Positions 15,952-25,985 of a stretch of 64,000 bases of DNA are shown piece after piece. The stretch spans positions 1,274,001 through 1,338,000 of the forward strand of contig NZ_AP025627.1 of assembly GCF_022846435.1 (NCBI RefSeq). The letters run 5' to 3'. The notes beneath the pieces were generated by a model, which was given only the letters and a program-made list of their open reading frames with translations, was not told the DNA's origin and did no database searches. This DNA is from Parageobacillus sp. KH3-4. GTDB taxonomy: Bacteria; Bacillota; Bacilli; Bacillales; Anoxybacillaceae. How positions within the stretch are numbered: the stretch's first letter is position 1; the number at the start of each line of letters is the position of its first letter. The translations under genes and the position numbers were made by a program.

Positions 15952-17430
15952 TTGGAAAAAGTCGATATTTTCAAGGATATCGCCGAACGAACTGGTGGCG
16001 ATATTTATTTAGGAGTAGTCGGTGCGGTCCGAACAGGAAAATCGACTTTCATAAAAAGGTTTATGGAGCTTGTCGTCATCCCGAATATTAAAAATGAAGC
16101 AGATAAAGCGCGCACGCAAGACGAATTGCCGCAAAGCGCCGCCGGAAAAACGATTATGACCACCGAGCCGAAATTCGTGCCAAATCAAGCGGTTACCGTA
16201 AAAGTCGACGAAGGGCTAGAAGTAAATATTCGCCTTGTTGATTGTGTAGGTTATGCCGTCCCCGGTGCAAAAGGGTATGAAGATGAGAACGGCCCGCGCA
16301 TGATTCATACGCCGTGGTACGAGGAACCGATTCCGTTTCACGAAGCGGCGGAGATCGGAACAAGAAAAGTGATCCAAGAACATTCGACGATCGGCGTGGT
16401 CATTACGACGGACGGCACGATCGGCGAAATTCCGCGTCAAGATTATGTCGAAGCCGAGGAGCGCGTCATTCACGAGCTAAAAGAAGTCGGCAAGCCGTTT
16501 ATTATGATCGTCAACACCGTTCGTCCGCATCATCCGGATACGGAAGCGCTCCGCCGCGAGCTCGCCGAAAAATATGATATTCCAGTGTTAGCCATCAGCG
16601 TCGAAAGCATGAGAGAAGCCGATGTGTATAACGTGCTTCGTGAAGCATTATATGAATTTCCGGTATTAGAAGTGAATGTAAATTTACCAAGCTGGGTCAT
16701 GGTGCTCCGCGAAGATCATTGGCTTCGCGAAAGCTATCAAGATGCTGTCCGCGATACAGTTAAAGATATTAAGCGGCTGCGCGATGTGGATCGCGTTGTC
16801 CAGCAATTTAGCGAATATGATTTCATTGAAAAGGCGAGTCTTGCCGGCATTGAAATGGGGCGGGGAATTGCCGAAATTGACTTGTACGCGCCGGACGATT
16901 TGTATGACCAAATTTTAAAAGAAGTTGTTGGCGTGGAAATTCGCGGAAAAGATCATTTGCTGCAGCTTATGCAAGATTTTGCTCACGCAAAAGCAGAATA
17001 TGACCAAATCGCCGATGCGTTAAAAATGGTGAAACAAACCGGTTATGGCATCGCGGCGCCGGCGCTTTCCGACATGAGCCTCGATGAGCCGGAAATCATT
17101 CGTCAAGGATCGCGCTTCGGCGTGCGGTTAAAAGCGGTAGCTCCATCCATTCATATGATTAAAGTGGACGTTGAATCGGAATTTGCGCCAATTATCGGCA
17201 CGGAAAAACAAAGCGAAGAGCTTGTCCGTTATTTAATGCAAGATTTTGAAGATGATCCTCTCTCAATCTGGAATTCCGATATTTTTGGCCGTTCGCTTAG
17301 CTCGATTGTCCGCGAGGGCATTCAAGCAAAGCTTGCCCTTATGCCGGAAAACGCACGTTACAAGCTAAAAGAAACGCTTGAACGCATTATTAACGAAGGA
17401 TCCGGCGGATTAATCGCCATTATTTTATAA
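15952..17430 (+). CDS. spoIVA: Spore coat morphogenetic ATPase SpoIVA
   Basis: Made in the mother cell, it polymerises on the forespore surface using ATP hydrolysis and forms the base layer on which the coat assembles. The 492-residue protein has Walker A GAVRTGKST at about residues 24-32 and a TRAFAC-GTPase-like fold with NTVRPHHPDT. The C-terminal end is the conserved hydrophobic stretch GGLIAIIL needed for anchoring to the forespore membrane through SpoVM. It starts with TTG at 15952 behind GGAGGGGAG. Length is standard. Confidence 0.97.
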   Translation: MEKVDIFKDIAERTGGDIYLGVVGAVRTGKSTFIKRFMELVVIPNIKNEADKARTQDELPQSAAGKTIMTTEPKFVPNQAVTVKVDEGLEVNIRLVDCVGYAVPGAKGYEDENGPRMIHTPWYEEPIPFHEAAEIGTRKVIQEHSTIGVVITTDGTIGEIPRQDYVEAEERVIHELKEVGKPFIMIVNTVRPHHPDTEALRRELAEKYDIPVLAISVESMREADVYNVLREALYEFPVLEVNVNLPSWVMVLREDHWLRESYQDAVRDTVKDIKRLRDVDRVVQQFSEYDFIEKASLAGIEMGRGIAEIDLYAPDDLYDQILKEVVGVEIRGKDHLLQLMQDFAHAKAEYDQIADALKMVKQTGYGIAAPALSDMSLDEPEIIRQGSRFGVRLKAVAPSIHMIKVDVESEFAPIIGTEKQSEELVRYLMQDFEDDPLSIWNSDIFGRSLSSIVREGIQAKLALMPENARYKLKETLERIINEGSGGLIAIIL

Positions 17431-17435
17431 GAGAA

Positions 17436-17459
17436 GGCTCCAAGATTGGAGTCTTTTTT
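17436..17459 (+). terminator. Rho-independent terminator after spoIVA
   Basis: A 7-bp stem with one G-T pair (17436-17442 with 17447-17453), tetraloop AGAT, and a T-run. Confidence 0.82.
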
Positions 17460-17597
17460 ATTTTTACTATGCGAGAAAATTAATAGAAACCCTTAGAAAA
17501 CAAGGATTTTATCTTGATAACGCATAGGACATATGATAATCTTTTATCAGAAAAAGTTACTTTCTTTGGTGAAATGTGCCTAAATTTTATTGTTTTG

Positions 17598-17637
17598 TTG
17601 AAAATGTGTTGAATTATAGTGATAAATTGTTTAATAT
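17598..17637 (+). promoter_or_regulatory. Two candidate sigma-A promoters for hbs in an AT-rich leader
   Basis: TTGAAA (17598-17603) is 17 bases from GATAAA (17621-17626), and TTGAAT (17609-17614) is 17 bases from TAATAT (17632-17637). Both would give a leader of about 100 bases. The rest of the AT-rich gap 17460-17738 shows no open frame or strong hairpin. B. subtilis hbs also uses more than one promoter. Confidence 0.4.
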
Positions 17638-17738
17638 TAGGCATGTCACCGCATTTTATACGTATAGAAATATAAGAAAATGTGAAGAAATGGTATTACA
17701 AGCAATTTTGACAACCCTCTTGGGAGGAGGTGAATCGC

Positions 17739-18011
17739 ATGAATAAGACAGAATTAGTTAACGCAGTGGCTGAAATTAGCGGCCTTTCCAAAAAAGACGC
17801 AACAAAAGCGGTGGACGCTGTATTTGAATCTATTACAGAAGCGCTGAAAAAAGGCGATAAAGTCCAATTAATTGGCTTTGGGAACTTTGAAGTGCGCGAG
17901 CGCGCGGCGCGCAAAGGGCGCAACCCGCAAACAGGGGAAGAAATGGAAATCCCTGCGAGCAAAGTTCCTGCATTCAAACCAGGAAAAGCTCTTAAAGATG
18001 CTGTGAAATAA
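17739..18011 (+). CDS. hbs: DNA-binding protein HU
   Basis: The histone-like nucleoid protein, an essential homodimer in Bacillus that bends DNA. The 90-residue product [12 protein letters not shown]... with [18 protein letters not shown] in the DNA-binding arm is almost the G. stearothermophilus HU sequence. The frame has a GTG at 17730, but it lies inside the GGGAGGAGGTGA ribosome-binding site, so ATG 17739 is the start. Confidence 0.98.
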   Translation: MNKTELVNAVAEISGLSKKDATKAVDAVFESITEALKKGDKVQLIGFGNFEVRERAARKGRNPQTGEEMEIPASKVPAFKPGKALKDAVK

Positions 18012-18045
18012 GTTTACATATAAAAGCAATTAAGAGCTTGCAAAG

Positions 18046-18078
18046 GAAGGGTAAGCGATACGCTGCCCTTCTTTTTTG
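18046..18078 (+). terminator. Rho-independent terminator after hbs
   Basis: An outer 6-bp stem (18046-18051 with 18066-18071) with an inner AGCG/CGCT pairing, then T-runs. Confidence 0.82.
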
Positions 18079-18148
18079 CTTTTTTTTCGTTACATATGCT
18101 AGAATCGGATTACATTCAGCTTTTATGATGCAGGAGGATGTTGCTTGT

Positions 18149-18715
18149 ATGTCACACGTGAATTATGAACAAATTGAATATGCCGTTCGCTTAATTTTAG
18201 AGGCAATTGGCGAAGATCCGAACCGTGAAGGATTAGTCGACACACCAAAACGAGTCGCAAAGATGTACGCGGAAGTATTTTCCGGGTTACATGAAGATCC
18301 GAAGCAGTATTTTCAAACTGTGTTCAATGAAGACCATGAGGAGTTAGTGCTTGTCAAAGATATTCCGTTTTACTCTATGTGCGAGCATCATTTGGTCCCG
18401 TTTTTCGGCGTCGCGCATGTTGCCTATATTCCTCGTGGCGGAAAAGTTACAGGATTAAGTAAGCTGGCACGAGCGGTGGAGGCGGTGGCCCGCCGTCCGC
18501 AATTGCAGGAGCGCATTACGGCGACCGTTGCCGATTCGATTATGGAAACGTTAGATCCATATGGGGTAATGGTAGTGGTCGAAGCAGAACATATGTGCAT
18601 GACGATGCGCGGCGTGAAAAAGCCGGGAGCCAAAACGGTGACAACAGCGGTGAGAGGGTCGTTTGAAACCGACCAAACTGCCCGCGCGGAAGTGCTTTCC
18701 CTCATAAAAGGATAA
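18149..18715 (+). CDS. folE: GTP cyclohydrolase I
   Basis: Converts GTP to 7,8-dihydroneopterin triphosphate, the first step of folate synthesis (mtrA in older B. subtilis naming). The 188-residue protein shows the zinc site CEHH with Cys78 and His81 and a second Cys at 150 in [10 protein letters not shown], plus RPQLQER. The open frame extends to 18038, across the hbs terminator, so the ATG at 18149 behind CAGGAGG is taken; a TTG at 18141 is too close to that site. It forms an operon with mtrB, as in B. subtilis. Confidence 0.96.
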   Translation: MSHVNYEQIEYAVRLILEAIGEDPNREGLVDTPKRVAKMYAEVFSGLHEDPKQYFQTVFNEDHEELVLVKDIPFYSMCEHHLVPFFGVAHVAYIPRGGKVTGLSKLARAVEAVARRPQLQERITATVADSIMETLDPYGVMVVVEAEHMCMTMRGVKKPGAKTVTTAVRGSFETDQTARAEVLSLIKG

Positions 18716-18750
18716 AATATGCGAATAACGAAATGAGGAGGAGAGAGGTT

Positions 18751-18975
18751 ATGCATATCAACAGCGATTATGTCGTCATTAAAGCGCTGGAAGATGGTGT
18801 GAACGTCATTGGGTTAACGAGAGGAGCGGATACACGTTTTCATCATTCGGAAAAGCTGGATAAAGGGGAAGTGTTAATCGCTCAATTCACCGAACATACA
18901 TCGGCGATTAAGGTAAGAGGAAAAGCGCATATTCAGACGAGACATGGCGAAATCGAATCGGAAGGAAAAAAGTAA
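18751..18975 (+). CDS. mtrB: trp RNA-binding attenuation protein TRAP
   Basis: A 74-residue protein that forms an 11-subunit ring, binds tryptophan between subunits, and then wraps RNA carrying GAG/UAG triplets. It differs by only a few residues from my memory of G. stearothermophilus TRAP. The RNA-contacting Lys35, Lys54 and Arg56 (Lys37, Lys56 and Arg58 in B. subtilis numbering) are present. ATG 18751 follows AGGAGGAGAG; the in-frame ATG at 18733 precedes that site and is rejected. Its target is the trp leader at 25816-25867. Confidence 0.97.
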   Translation: MHINSDYVVIKALEDGVNVIGLTRGADTRFHHSEKLDKGEVLIAQFTEHTSAIKVRGKAHIQTRHGEIESEGKK

Positions 18976-19017
18976 TGAACGATTTTCTATGAAACTAGAG
19001 CGCTTCAAAAAAAATTA

Positions 19018-19026
19018 TGTTATAAT
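19018..19026 (+). promoter_or_regulatory. Extended -10 promoter for hepS
   Basis: TGT plus a consensus TATAAT about 50 bases before hepS and 43 bases after mtrB. No clear -35. Confidence 0.5.
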
Positions 19027-19073
19027 TACTCCGTTATATTTTGTGCGAATTTTTGGGGACAAGGGTGATTATA

Positions 19074-19880
19074 TTGAAAAACATCATGAAAAAAATTACG
19101 ACGCTAAAAGAACAAATCGAACGATTTCTTCACCATTCCTATTTGTTTCAGCATATATCAACAAGGCCGATCGATGAAGATCGCATTTTGCTGTCGTTAT
19201 CCATGTTAGAAGATGTGAAAATTTCCCCAGAGAAAGCGGACAATTATATTATCCCGATGATGCTTGTGCAAATCGCCCTTGATACCCATGACGAAGTGAC
19301 GAATTCTGCTTCCAGCCGCGAAGATGATGATTTAAAAACGCGGCAATTAGTTGTGCTTGCAGGGGATTTATATAGTGGCTTATATTACGATTACTTAGCA
19401 AAGCGGAATGAAATTTCGATGATCCGTCTGTTTGCGGAAGCGATTAAAGAGATTAATGAGCACAAAATTCGATTGTATCAAAAAGATGTGGAGCGAATTG
19501 AAACGTTGTTTGACAGCGTTGGAACGATTGAGTCAGCATTGATTTGCAAAATGGGGGAATATTTTTCTGCCCCGTTATGGGCAAGCTTTTCGCATGATTA
19601 TTTGCTGTTGAAACGGTTAAACATGGAAAAAGAAGCGTTCATCCATTCCGGTTCTTCTGCTTTGTTTGAGCAGATGGCAAATATCGTATTTCCAAAAACA
19701 AAAGCGGTGACGAAGGAGCAGAAACATTATTTGCTCCACATTTGCAATCGGTATATTGACCATTGCAAAGAAAAATTGCTAAAAATGAAATTGGAAGTCA
19801 ATGAGATGTTGCAAGTCCGCATTTCCGAGTTAACTGGCGGTTTTTCAGCCGTCGCAAAAAAGACGGTGGAAGAAGGGTAG
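19074..19880 (+). CDS. hepS: Heptaprenyl diphosphate synthase component 1
   Basis: The non-catalytic partner of HepT; the heterodimer makes the C35 chain of menaquinone-7. The 268-residue protein has [11 protein letters not shown] and [11 protein letters not shown], and [13 protein letters not shown] in the middle, as in HepS/GerCA. It lacks DDxxD motifs, as expected. The TTG at 19074 is chosen because GGGTGAT lies 5 bases before it; ATG 19086 is an alternative that removes four residues. The next gene starts 4 bases after its stop. Confidence 0.9.
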   Translation: MKNIMKKITTLKEQIERFLHHSYLFQHISTRPIDEDRILLSLSMLEDVKISPEKADNYIIPMMLVQIALDTHDEVTNSASSREDDDLKTRQLVVLAGDLYSGLYYDYLAKRNEISMIRLFAEAIKEINEHKIRLYQKDVERIETLFDSVGTIESALICKMGEYFSAPLWASFSHDYLLLKRLNMEKEAFIHSGSSALFEQMANIVFPKTKAVTKEQKHYLLHICNRYIDHCKEKLLKMKLEVNEMLQVRISELTGGFSAVAKKTVEEG

Positions 19881-19884
19881 AAGC

Positions 19885-20589
19885 ATGTATCAATCAAAAG
19901 AAGAACGGGTCCATCATGTGTTTGAGAAAATTTACAAACATTACGACCGCATGAATTCGGTCATTAGTTTCCGGCGCCACTTGAAATGGCGCAAAGATAC
20001 GATGAAGCGAATGAATGTACAGCAAGGAAGAAAGGCGCTTGACGTTTGCTGTGGCACGGCCGATTGGACGATTGCGCTTGCGGAGGCCGTCGGTCCAAGC
20101 GGCGAAGTATACGGACTTGATTTCAGCAAAAATATGCTGCGAGTTGGAGAACAAAAAATAAAAGAACGCCAGTTGACAAATGTAAAACTGATTCATGGCA
20201 ATGCAATGAACTTGCCGTTTCCCGACAATACGTTTGATTATGTGACGATTGGCTTCGGTTTGCGCAATGTGCCTGACTATATGGCAGTGCTAAAAGAAAT
20301 GCACCGCGTCGTAAAACCAGGCGGCAAAGTCGTTTGTCTTGAAACATCGCAGCCGACATTAATTGGATTTCGCCAGTTGTACTATTTTTACTTTCGCTTT
20401 ATTATGCCTTTGTTTGGAAAATTGTTTGCGAAAAGTTATGAAGAATATTCGTGGCTTCAAGAATCGGCGCGTGATTTTCCTGGAAGGGATGAACTTGCAG
20501 AGATGTTCCGCGCTGCCGGCTTTGTCGATATTGAAGTGAAGCCGTACACATTTGGAGTTGCTGCGATGCACTTAGGCTATAAACGATAA
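19885..20589 (+). CDS. menH: Demethylmenaquinone methyltransferase
   Basis: SAM-dependent C-methylation, the last step of menaquinone synthesis (also named menG or ubiE). The 234-residue protein has the SAM-binding [11 protein letters not shown] near residue 53 and the ubiE/menG signature GFGLRNVPD near 118. The gene is packed between hepS and hepT, the standard arrangement for menaquinone tail synthesis and methylation. Confidence 0.96.
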   Translation: MYQSKEERVHHVFEKIYKHYDRMNSVISFRRHLKWRKDTMKRMNVQQGRKALDVCCGTADWTIALAEAVGPSGEVYGLDFSKNMLRVGEQKIKERQLTNVKLIHGNAMNLPFPDNTFDYVTIGFGLRNVPDYMAVLKEMHRVVKPGGKVVCLETSQPTLIGFRQLYYFYFRFIMPLFGKLFAKSYEEYSWLQESARDFPGRDELAEMFRAAGFVDIEVKPYTFGVAAMHLGYKR

Positions 20590-20603
20590 TAAAGGTGAAC
20601 ATC

Positions 20604-21566
20604 ATGAAATTAAAAGCGATGTATTCGTTTTTGAATGCGGATTTACGTGCTGTGGAAAAAGAATTAGAAGAAACGGTCCGATCCGATTATGCGCAGTTGA
20701 GCGAAGCTGCGTTACATTTGTTACAAGCGGGCGGAAAGCGGATCCGTCCCGTTTTTGTATTGCTTGCCGCGAAATTCGGCACGTATGATATTGAACGGGT
20801 TAAACATGTGGCGGTGGCGTTAGAGTTAATCCATATGGCTTCTCTCGTTCATGATGACGTGATCGATGATGCAGAGCTGCGGAGAGGAAGAAAAACGATT
20901 AAGGCAAAATGGAGCAATCGGTTTGCCATGTATGCCGGCGACTATATGTTTGCCCGCTCTCTTGAATTGATGACGCGCCTTGAAAATCCGCTTGCCCACC
21001 GCATTTTGGCGAATACAATTGTCGAGGTATGCCGCGGTGAAATTGAACAAATTAAAGATAAATATCGTTTTGATCAAAGTCTTCGTTGTTACTTGCGGCG
21101 CATCAAACGAAAAACCGCGCTGTTGATCGCGGCAAGCTGCCAGCTCGGAGCAATTGCCGCAAACGCGGCAAAGGAGGTGGCGGATCGCCTCTATTTGTTC
21201 GGGTATTATGTTGGCATGTCGTTTCAAATTACGGATGATATTCTCGATTTTACCGGTACAGAAGCGCAGCTTGGCAAACCGGCGGGGAGCGATCTATTGC
21301 AAGGAAATGTCACGCTCCCTGTGTTATTCGCAATGGAGGATGAAAGGGCAAGAGAGAGGATTACCGCTGTCCATCCGAAGACGACGCCGGACGAAATGAA
21401 GGAAATTATTGCGTTGATCAAACAAACTGATGCGATTGAAAAATCGTACGCGCTTAGCGATCGGTATTTGCAAAAAGCGTTTCGTGTATTAGAAACGTTG
21501 CCGAAAAATAAAGCGCGTTCTACATTGTATGACATCGCAAAATATATCGGAAAAAGGGATTCTTAA
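20604..21566 (+). CDS. hepT: Heptaprenyl diphosphate synthase component 2
   Basis: The catalytic trans-prenyltransferase subunit. The 320-residue protein has both aspartate-rich motifs, DDVIDD near residue 82 and QITDDILDF near 210, plus GGKRIRP for isopentenyl diphosphate. Length equals the G. stearothermophilus enzyme. A GTG at 20595 lies within the AAAGGTGA ribosome-binding site; the ATG at 20604 gives the family N-terminus MKLKAMYSFL. Confidence 0.96.
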   Translation: MKLKAMYSFLNADLRAVEKELEETVRSDYAQLSEAALHLLQAGGKRIRPVFVLLAAKFGTYDIERVKHVAVALELIHMASLVHDDVIDDAELRRGRKTIKAKWSNRFAMYAGDYMFARSLELMTRLENPLAHRILANTIVEVCRGEIEQIKDKYRFDQSLRCYLRRIKRKTALLIAASCQLGAIAANAAKEVADRLYLFGYYVGMSFQITDDILDFTGTEAQLGKPAGSDLLQGNVTLPVLFAMEDERARERITAVHPKTTPDEMKEIIALIKQTDAIEKSYALSDRYLQKAFRVLETLPKNKARSTLYDIAKYIGKRDS

Positions 21567-21583
21567 CGCTTTCAAGGGCAATA

Positions 21584-21612
21584 TTGCTAATAAGCGAAAA
21601 CAGTGATACTAT
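21584..21612 (+). promoter_or_regulatory. Possible sigma-A promoter for ndk
   Basis: TTGCTA (21584-21589), 17 bases, TACTAT (21607-21612). The start would lie about 45 bases before ndk. Confidence 0.4.
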
Positions 21613-21662
21613 TTTGGTGGGAATTCAGTTTCCTAGTACATACTTATAGGGGTGGAGAATAG

Positions 21663-23004
<1,342 letters not shown>

Positions 23005-23012
23005 CCTATCGA

Positions 23013-23043
23013 AGAGTTCATCGGCAAGATGAATTCTTTTTTT
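23013..23043 (+). terminator. Rho-independent terminator after cheR
   Basis: A 10-bp stem with one G-T pair (23013-23022 with 23028-23037) followed by T-run. Confidence 0.85.
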
Positions 23044-23054
23044 GTAGGAAACTA

Positions 23055-23082
23055 TTTTCATTTTTCAAATTTATGATATATT
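23055..23082 (+). promoter_or_regulatory. Sigma-A promoter of the aro-trp supraoperon
   Basis: TTTTCA (23055-23060), 16 bases, then an extended -10 TGA-TATATT ending at 23082. It lies about 40 bases before aroF. Confidence 0.5.
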
Positions 23083-23124
23083 GTTACTTAAACGCGTTAA
23101 AGAGTTGAAGGGAGAGAAAAAGAG

Positions 23125-24291
23125 ATGAGATATTTAACAGCAGGTGAATCACACGGACCGCAGTTAACGACGATTTTGGAGGGGGTGCCGGCAGGGCTGA
23201 CGCTGCTTGCCGAACATATTAATAAAGAGCTGGCAAGAAGGCAAAAAGGATACGGCCGCGGCCGGCGGATGCAAATTGAAAAAGATGAAGTGAAGATTTT
23301 CAGCGGCGTCCGCCATGGAAAAACGTTAGGTTCCCCGATTACGCTTGTCGTCGAAAACCGCGATTGGAAACATTGGAAGAACATTATGTCGATTGAGCCA
23401 ATCGATCAGACCGAAGAAGTAAAACGGAAAGTGACGCGGCCTCGCCCAGGCCATGCCGATTTAAACGGCGCGTTAAAATACGGGCACCGTGACATGCGCA
23501 ACGTATTAGAACGTTCATCAGCGCGGGAAACGACGGTACGAGTCGCGGCCGGAGCGGTGGCAAAACGAATTTTAGAAGAGCTTGGCATTCGCGTTGCCGG
23601 ACATGTGATAGAAATTGGCGGGGTCCGCGCGGAGCGCCTTGATTATCATTCGCTTGAGGAATTGCAGCAAGTGACGGAAGAGTCGCCGGTGCGCTGTTTT
23701 GACGAAAAAGCAGCGGTCAAAATGATGGAAGCGATTGACGAAGCGAAGAAAAACGGTGACTCGATCGGCGGCATTGTCGAGGTGATTGTGGAAGGCGTCC
23801 CTGCCGGGGTTGGCAGCCATGTTCATTACGATCGGAAACTTGATGCGAAAATTGCCGCGGCGATTGTTAGCATTAATGCGTTTAAGGGCGTCGAATTTGG
23901 CATCGGCTTTGAAGCGGCGCGGCGTCCGGGAAGCGAAGTGCATGATGAAATTATTTGGAGCGAAGAAACAGGATTTATGCGGCGGACAAACCGCGCCGGT
24001 GGATTTGAAGGCGGAATGACAACTGGGATGCCGATTGTCGTGCGCGGGGTGATGAAGCCGATTCCGACGTTGTACAAACCGCTGCAAAGCGTGGATATTG
24101 AAACGAAAGAGCCGTTTACGGCAAGCATCGAGCGTTCTGACAGCTGCGCAGTACCGGCGGCAAGCGTTGTTGCGGAAGCGGTCGTTGCCTGGGAAGTTGC
24201 TTCGGCAATCGTCGATCAGTTCGGCCAAGACCGAATGGATCTCATTAAAGAAAATGTCGAAAAAATGCGCCGTTACGCAAAGGGGTTTTAA
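23125..24291 (+). CDS. aroF: Chorismate synthase
   Basis: Makes chorismate from 5-enolpyruvylshikimate 3-phosphate with reduced FMN (aroC in E. coli naming). The 388-residue protein starts [26 protein letters not shown] and GYGRGRR-type residues, and the RSSARET stretch (about 130) match the family. It is the first gene of the aromatic supraoperon; aroB starts 2 bases after its stop. Confidence 0.97.
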   Translation: MRYLTAGESHGPQLTTILEGVPAGLTLLAEHINKELARRQKGYGRGRRMQIEKDEVKIFSGVRHGKTLGSPITLVVENRDWKHWKNIMSIEPIDQTEEVKRKVTRPRPGHADLNGALKYGHRDMRNVLERSSARETTVRVAAGAVAKRILEELGIRVAGHVIEIGGVRAERLDYHSLEELQQVTEESPVRCFDEKAAVKMMEAIDEAKKNGDSIGGIVEVIVEGVPAGVGSHVHYDRKLDAKIAAAIVSINAFKGVEFGIGFEAARRPGSEVHDEIIWSEETGFMRRTNRAGGFEGGMTTGMPIVVRGVMKPIPTLYKPLQSVDIETKEPFTASIERSDSCAVPAASVVAEAVVAWEVASAIVDQFGQDRMDLIKENVEKMRRYAKGF

Positions 24292-24293
24292 CA

Positions 24294-25436
24294 ATGGAAC
24301 GAATTTGGATCGAGACGAAAACAAAACAATATCCGTTGTTTCTCGGCGAAGGAGTCATTGAATCTTTACCGGATATTCTCCGCCAACTGTCCTTTTCCAA
24401 AGGGACGAAAGTGCTTATTATTACCGATCAAACGTTAGAGCGTTTGTATTTGTCGAGGCTTCGCGCGTTGCTCGACGATGACTATGATGTGTATACGCAT
24501 GTCATACCGGGCGGGGAAGAAGCGAAATCGTTTGAACAATATTACGCGTGCCAAACGACTGCGCTTCAACGCGGGCTTGACCGCAAGTCGCTTATTCTTG
24601 CCTTCGGCGGCGGCGTCGTTGGCGATTTAGCTGGATTTGTAGCCGCCACGTATATGCGCGGCATTCGATATATTCAAATACCGACGACGCTTCTCGCGCA
24701 TGACAGCGCCGTCGGCGGCAAAGTAGCGATTAATCATCCGCTCGGCAAAAACATGATTGGAGCGTTTTATCAACCGGAGGCGGTTGTTTATGACATCGCT
24801 TTTTTGCGTTCTCTGCCGGAAAAAGAACTGCGCTCCGGTTTTGCCGAAGTCATCAAGCACGCGCTCATTCGCGACCGCGGCTTTTATGAATGGCTTCGGC
24901 AAGAAGTTCGCGAGCTTGCCGACTTAAAAGGAGAACGATTGCAATATTGCATTAAGAAAGGAATCGAAGTGAAAGCGAGCATTGTGCGGGAAGACGAAAA
25001 AGAGGCAGGAGTTCGCGCGCATTTAAATTTTGGGCATACGCTTGGGCACGCGATTGAAAACGAGCTTGGCTATGGAGCGATAACGCATGGCGATGCCGTA
25101 GCAATTGGGATGCTGTTTGCAATTTTTGTCAGCGAACGAGTATATGGAGTGTCGTTTGACGACTATCGTTTTTCTTCTTGGTTCCGTACATACGGATTTC
25201 CTGTTTCTATTCCGCAACAACTGCAAGTAAATCGCCTCCTTTCAAAAATGAAAGGAGACAAAAAAGCAAGAGCGGGAACCGTCCGTATGGTGCTTTTGAA
25301 AGACATTGGCGCGGTGGAAGTAACGTCGCTTGACGATGAAACGCTGCTCGCGCTGCTTGGCGAATTTTCGCAGCGGGAGGAGGGGAAAAATGACGGAGAG
25401 AATGATCCGCGGGATTCGTGGTGCCATTACCGTTGA
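24294..25436 (+). CDS. aroB: 3-dehydroquinate synthase
   Basis: NAD- and metal-dependent closure of DAHP to 3-dehydroquinate, the second step of the shikimate pathway. The 380-residue protein has [11 protein letters not shown] near residue 104 for [17 protein letters not shown] near 125, and metal-binding EVIKH and [11 protein letters not shown]. The C-terminal 16 codons overlap aroH in another frame by 47 bases, so its tail is longer than typical and co-evolves with the aroH start. Confidence 0.95.
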   Translation: MERIWIETKTKQYPLFLGEGVIESLPDILRQLSFSKGTKVLIITDQTLERLYLSRLRALLDDDYDVYTHVIPGGEEAKSFEQYYACQTTALQRGLDRKSLILAFGGGVVGDLAGFVAATYMRGIRYIQIPTTLLAHDSAVGGKVAINHPLGKNMIGAFYQPEAVVYDIAFLRSLPEKELRSGFAEVIKHALIRDRGFYEWLRQEVRELADLKGERLQYCIKKGIEVKASIVREDEKEAGVRAHLNFGHTLGHAIENELGYGAITHGDAVAIGMLFAIFVSERVYGVSFDDYRFSSWFRTYGFPVSIPQQLQVNRLLSKMKGDKKARAGTVRMVLLKDIGAVEVTSLDDETLLALLGEFSQREEGKNDGENDPRDSWCHYR

Positions 25437-25779
25437 GCGCAATGAAGCGGAGGAAATTGTCAATGCAACGGAAACATTGCTGAAGGAAATGATCCGTGCC
25501 AATGGTGTAGCGGCAAGCGATGTATCGTTCGTTCTTATTTCCGTTACCGAGGATATTACGGCGGCGTTTCCGGCGCAAGCGCTGCGCCGCTTAGAAGGAT
25601 GGACGTACGTTCCGGTTATGTGCATGCGGGAAATTCCTGTTCCTCATTCACTGCCGCGTTGCATACGCGTGATGATGACCGTCCATACAGCGAAAAAGCA
25701 AGAAGAAATTTCTCATATTTATTTGCGGGATGCTGTTGCATTGCGCCCGGATTTGTTGACAAAAAAAACAGAAATATAA
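25390..25779 (+). CDS. aroH: Chorismate mutase AroH
   Basis: Monofunctional chorismate mutase of the trimeric AroH fold, converting chorismate to prephenate. The 129-residue protein starts [19 protein letters not shown] and keeps [10 protein letters not shown] and RVMMTVHT, which carry the active-site Arg and Cys region. The ATG at 25390 follows GGGAGGAGGGG inside the aroB frame. ATG 25402 is an alternative. Its 3' end contains the -35 of the trp promoter. Confidence 0.94.
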   Translation: MTERMIRGIRGAITVERNEAEEIVNATETLLKEMIRANGVAASDVSFVLISVTEDITAAFPAQALRRLEGWTYVPVMCMREIPVPHSLPRCIRVMMTVHTAKKQEEISHIYLRDAVALRPDLLTKKTEI

Positions 25780-25785
25780 TATGAT
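25756..25785 (+). promoter_or_regulatory. trp operon promoter
   Basis: A consensus -35 TTGACA (25756-25761), 18 bases, and TATGAT (25780-25785). The -35 lies in the last codons of aroH, as in B. subtilis, so trp has its own promoter inside the supraoperon. Confidence 0.75.
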
Positions 25786-25815
25786 AAAAAACAAAGCGAT
25801 AAGTGAACAGTGGAA

Positions 25816-25867
25816 GAGCAGAGCGAGATGAGGGTAGATGAGAATGAGTGAGTTTAGCTGAGGTGAG
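25816..25867 (+). promoter_or_regulatory. TRAP binding site, eleven GAG/UAG triplets
   Basis: Eleven triplets start at 25816, 25821, 25825, 25830, 25835, 25840, 25846, 25850, 25855, 25860 and 25865. Nine are GAG and two (25835, 25855) are UAG. Spacers are 1-3 bases, mostly 2. The number equals the eleven subunits of TRAP. Tryptophan-loaded TRAP wraps this segment and blocks the antiterminator. Confidence 0.95.
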
Positions 25868-25896
25868 CTTTTGCGCAAGCGAGGAGAAGTCTACCC
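25832..25896 (+). promoter_or_regulatory. trp leader antiterminator
   Basis: GGGTAGAT (25832-25839), which contains TRAP triplet five, pairs with GTCTACCC (25889-25896), 8 bp with one G-U. The right arm overlaps the terminator stem (25893 on), so the two are exclusive. A small GCTT/AAGC hairpin lies between. Confidence 0.85.
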
Positions 25897-25923
25897 AAAG
25901 ACATTTGTCTTTGGGTTTTTTCA
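25893..25923 (+). terminator. trp leader attenuator
   Basis: A 10-bp perfect stem (25893-25902 with 25907-25916), loop ATTT, then T-run, 63 bases before trpE. It forms when TRAP occupies the triplets. Confidence 0.93.
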
Positions 25924-25985
25924 TTTCCTCATTTTTCGCCTCATAAACCCTCATTCTCCATCCGAACGAACGGAGGGGAGAATCA

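Noticed and set aside
23572-24324. A 250-codon minus-strand frame inside aroF
   Set aside because: Long antisense frames are common in this codon usage; no ribosome-binding site and rich in Cys/His/Arg/Asn unlike real proteins here.
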